DNA of 64,000 nt from Odontesthes bonariensis. Its lineage: Eukaryota; Chordata; Actinopteri; Atheriniformes; Atherinopsidae. Of this stretch, positions 62,647-64,000 are shown piece by piece; position 1 is the first letter of the stretch; each line of letters begins with the position of its first letter. Both the position numbers and the translations under genes were made by a program. The notes under the pieces are model-generated. The model did not search any database, was not told the DNA's origin, and saw only the letters and a program-made list of their open reading frames with translations. The DNA lies in the NCBI RefSeq assembly GCF_027942865.1, contig NC_134516.1, forward strand, positions 26,533,538 to 26,597,537. Direction: 5' to 3'.

Positions 62647-62937
62647 TGGAACCATGCCTATTCACTAGTGTTCCGGAAGCCAAAGAATGAGGTAAGTTTT
62701 CCCAAATTTTGTTGCTCACGGAAAGTGATTTTGGAGTCGCAACAAATTGAGTCAGAAGTGGGATTGTAACACGCTCCTGTGGGAGAGCATGGATAAATAG
62801 AAGCATCGTAAATGAACATGCAAGAGGAAACCAAAAAAGATTCAACTAGCAACACAGAGGTGTGACATCACATACCATAGATCCTCTCAGCTGGAATCGT
62901 GCACTCTGGCACGACAGTCAAGCAAAACATTCTGTAT

Positions 62938-63005
62938 CTTTGCTGGTCAAAGGTTAGAATCCGCCTGTCAAGTGGAGGAACAGGGTTCGATTCCTTGACG
63001 GAAGG
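62938..63005 (+). pseudogene. tRNA-Asp-like (GTC), short 5' side
   Basis: Copy of 61475-61543, with agtgga introducing a G-U pair in the anticodon stem. Confidence 0.55.
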
Positions 63006-63225
63006 CTGCCATTTTTGCTCAGCAGCTAGGGGTTTGCCAATGTCCGTTTCACACCATAGCATCAGAAAATCTTTTTAAAACCTGCAAAAATTGACTTTAC
63101 ATGTCAAGAATAGCAGATGAGGCTCCCCTCCTATCCATAATTATGAATATGTTGATGTTGCTATCATTAACATGCAGTCATACATCTTCACAAAAGGATG
63201 AAATAAATAATGGAGGAGCAAGTAA

Positions 63226-63286
63226 TGTTTCCGCCCAGTTTCGAACTGAGGACCTTTCGCGTGTGAGGCGAACGTGATAACCACTA
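63226..63286 (-). pseudogene. tRNA-Val (CAC), 5' acceptor lost
   Basis: Copy of 61764-61825. Confidence 0.8.
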
Positions 63287-63524
63287 GTTATTGTAACTAG
63301 TGGGATTGTAACACACTCCTCTGGGAGAGCATGGATAAATAGAAGCATCGTAAATGAATATGCAAGAGGAAACCAAAAAAGATTCAACTAGCAACACAGA
63401 GGTGTGACGTCACATACCACAGATCCTCTCAGCTGGAATCGTGCACTCTGGTGTCCTTTCACAACTGACTAGCCTACTCAACTCATCTTCTTTCCAGAAT
63501 GCAACCATGACAGCACACACCTGG

Positions 63525-63596
63525 AGGTTCCACCCAGATTTGAACTCGGATCACTGGATTCAGAGTCCAGAGTGCTGACCTTTACACCATGGAACC
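63525..63596 (-). tRNA. tRNA-Gln (CTG), T-stem mismatch
   Basis: Unit 3. ccacccagattt replaces ccaccgagattt, which breaks one T-stem pair. Confidence 0.85.
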
Positions 63597-63747
63597 CCTT
63601 CCACAGTCAATTTACGCTCTCAGTCATGCAAATGCTCGACAATGGAAGGATTTTAGCAACGTGATTTTTTTTTGTCAATTTTTCAGTGATACTCTTACAG
63701 CTTGTATTCTCAGAATTGGCACGACAGTCAAGCAACACATTCTGTAT

Positions 63748-63818
63748 CTTCTTCAATGGTCAAAGGTTAGAATCCGCCTGTCAAGCGGAGGAACAGGGTT
63801 CGATTCCTTGACGGAAGG
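63748..63818 (+). tRNA. tRNA-Asp-like (GTC)
   Basis: Unit 3 copy of the 60821 gene, with 3' end ccttgacggaagg. Confidence 0.6.
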
Positions 63819-64000
63819 TTGCCATTTTCGCTCAGCAGCTAGGGGTTTGCCAAAGTCCGTTTCAAACAACAGCATCGGAAAATCTTTTTAAAACCTGAAA
63901 AAATTGACTTTACATGTCAAGAATAGCAGATGAGGCTCCCCTCCTATCCATAATTATGAATATGTTGATGTTGCTATCATTAACGTGCAGTCATACATCT

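Larger units (their letters stand above)
60601..64000 (-). repeat. tandem Gln/Asp/Val tRNA cluster, unit about 1,460 bp
   Basis: tRNA-Gln starts at 60601, 62063 and 63525, so the period is 1,462 bp. Each unit holds one Gln and two Val-like copies on the minus strand and two Asp-like copies on the plus strand. It is the inverted counterpart of the 41.4-46.7 kb cluster and continues past the window end. Confidence 0.95.

Noticed and set aside
1-64000. CRISPR arrays or bacterial operons
   Set aside because: The tandem arrays are tRNA genes or transposon repeats; introns, TRBV and LINEs show a vertebrate genome.

Overview
The window is vertebrate nuclear DNA, almost certainly from a teleost fish. 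Evidence: intron-bearing genes with GT-AG and GC-AG splice sites, a T-cell receptor beta V (TRBV) cluster with 23-bp recombination signals, large tandem tRNA arrays, and dense fish-type transposons (Rex1/L2-like, L1, Tc1, PIF/Harbinger, hAT and TTAA-specific MITEs, and an intact restriction-endonuclease LINE). All calls come from reading the sequence; no database was searched.

Layout. 0-9 kb: a tRNA-Gln, then two unrecognised secreted-protein genes in tail-to-tail orientation (2.6-3.8 kb plus strand, 6.9-8.7 kb minus strand). They share exon layout and intron phases, so they look like old paralogues. 9-15.3 kb: nested DNA transposons, including a 1.7 kb element inserted in a 0.7 kb element that itself splits a LINE reading frame. 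15.3-19.6 kb: a decayed coiled-coil reading frame and a tandem tRNA-Thr array split by TTAA-flanked elements and a hAT with a perfect 8-bp target duplication. 19.6-21.9 kb: a possible LTR, one exon of a YqaJ/SWIM-type protein and an internally deleted Harbinger transposase.

21.9-30.2 kb: the TRBV region, on the minus strand. It holds a complete V gene, a V gene lacking the conserved Trp, a V gene with a stop codon, a V gene truncated at a duplication edge, and an orphan leader exon. An L1 copy with its target duplication lies beside the most upstream V. 30-41 kb: no confident host gene; many MITEs, a 1.1 kb foldback element, LINE and Tc1 pieces, and a zinc-finger reading frame interrupted by a 200-N assembly gap.

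41.4-64 kb: tRNA territory. Mixed Gln/Asp/Val clusters run in plus orientation (41.4-46.7 kb) and in inverted orientation (60.6-64 kb). Between them lie a truncated hAT (GTF2IRD2-like) transposase, 22 tandem tRNA-Ser units of about 385 bp (49.2-57.4 kb) with higher-order duplications, and Harbinger and hAT remains. An apparently intact LINE (41.8-45.5 kb) with zinc finger, reverse transcriptase and a C-terminal restriction-like endonuclease sits in the spacer between a tRNA-Gln and a tRNA-Val, bounded by a 56-bp direct repeat at both ends.

Only the two secreted-protein genes, the TRBV segments and the LINE look capable of making protein. The rest is RNA genes and transposon debris.
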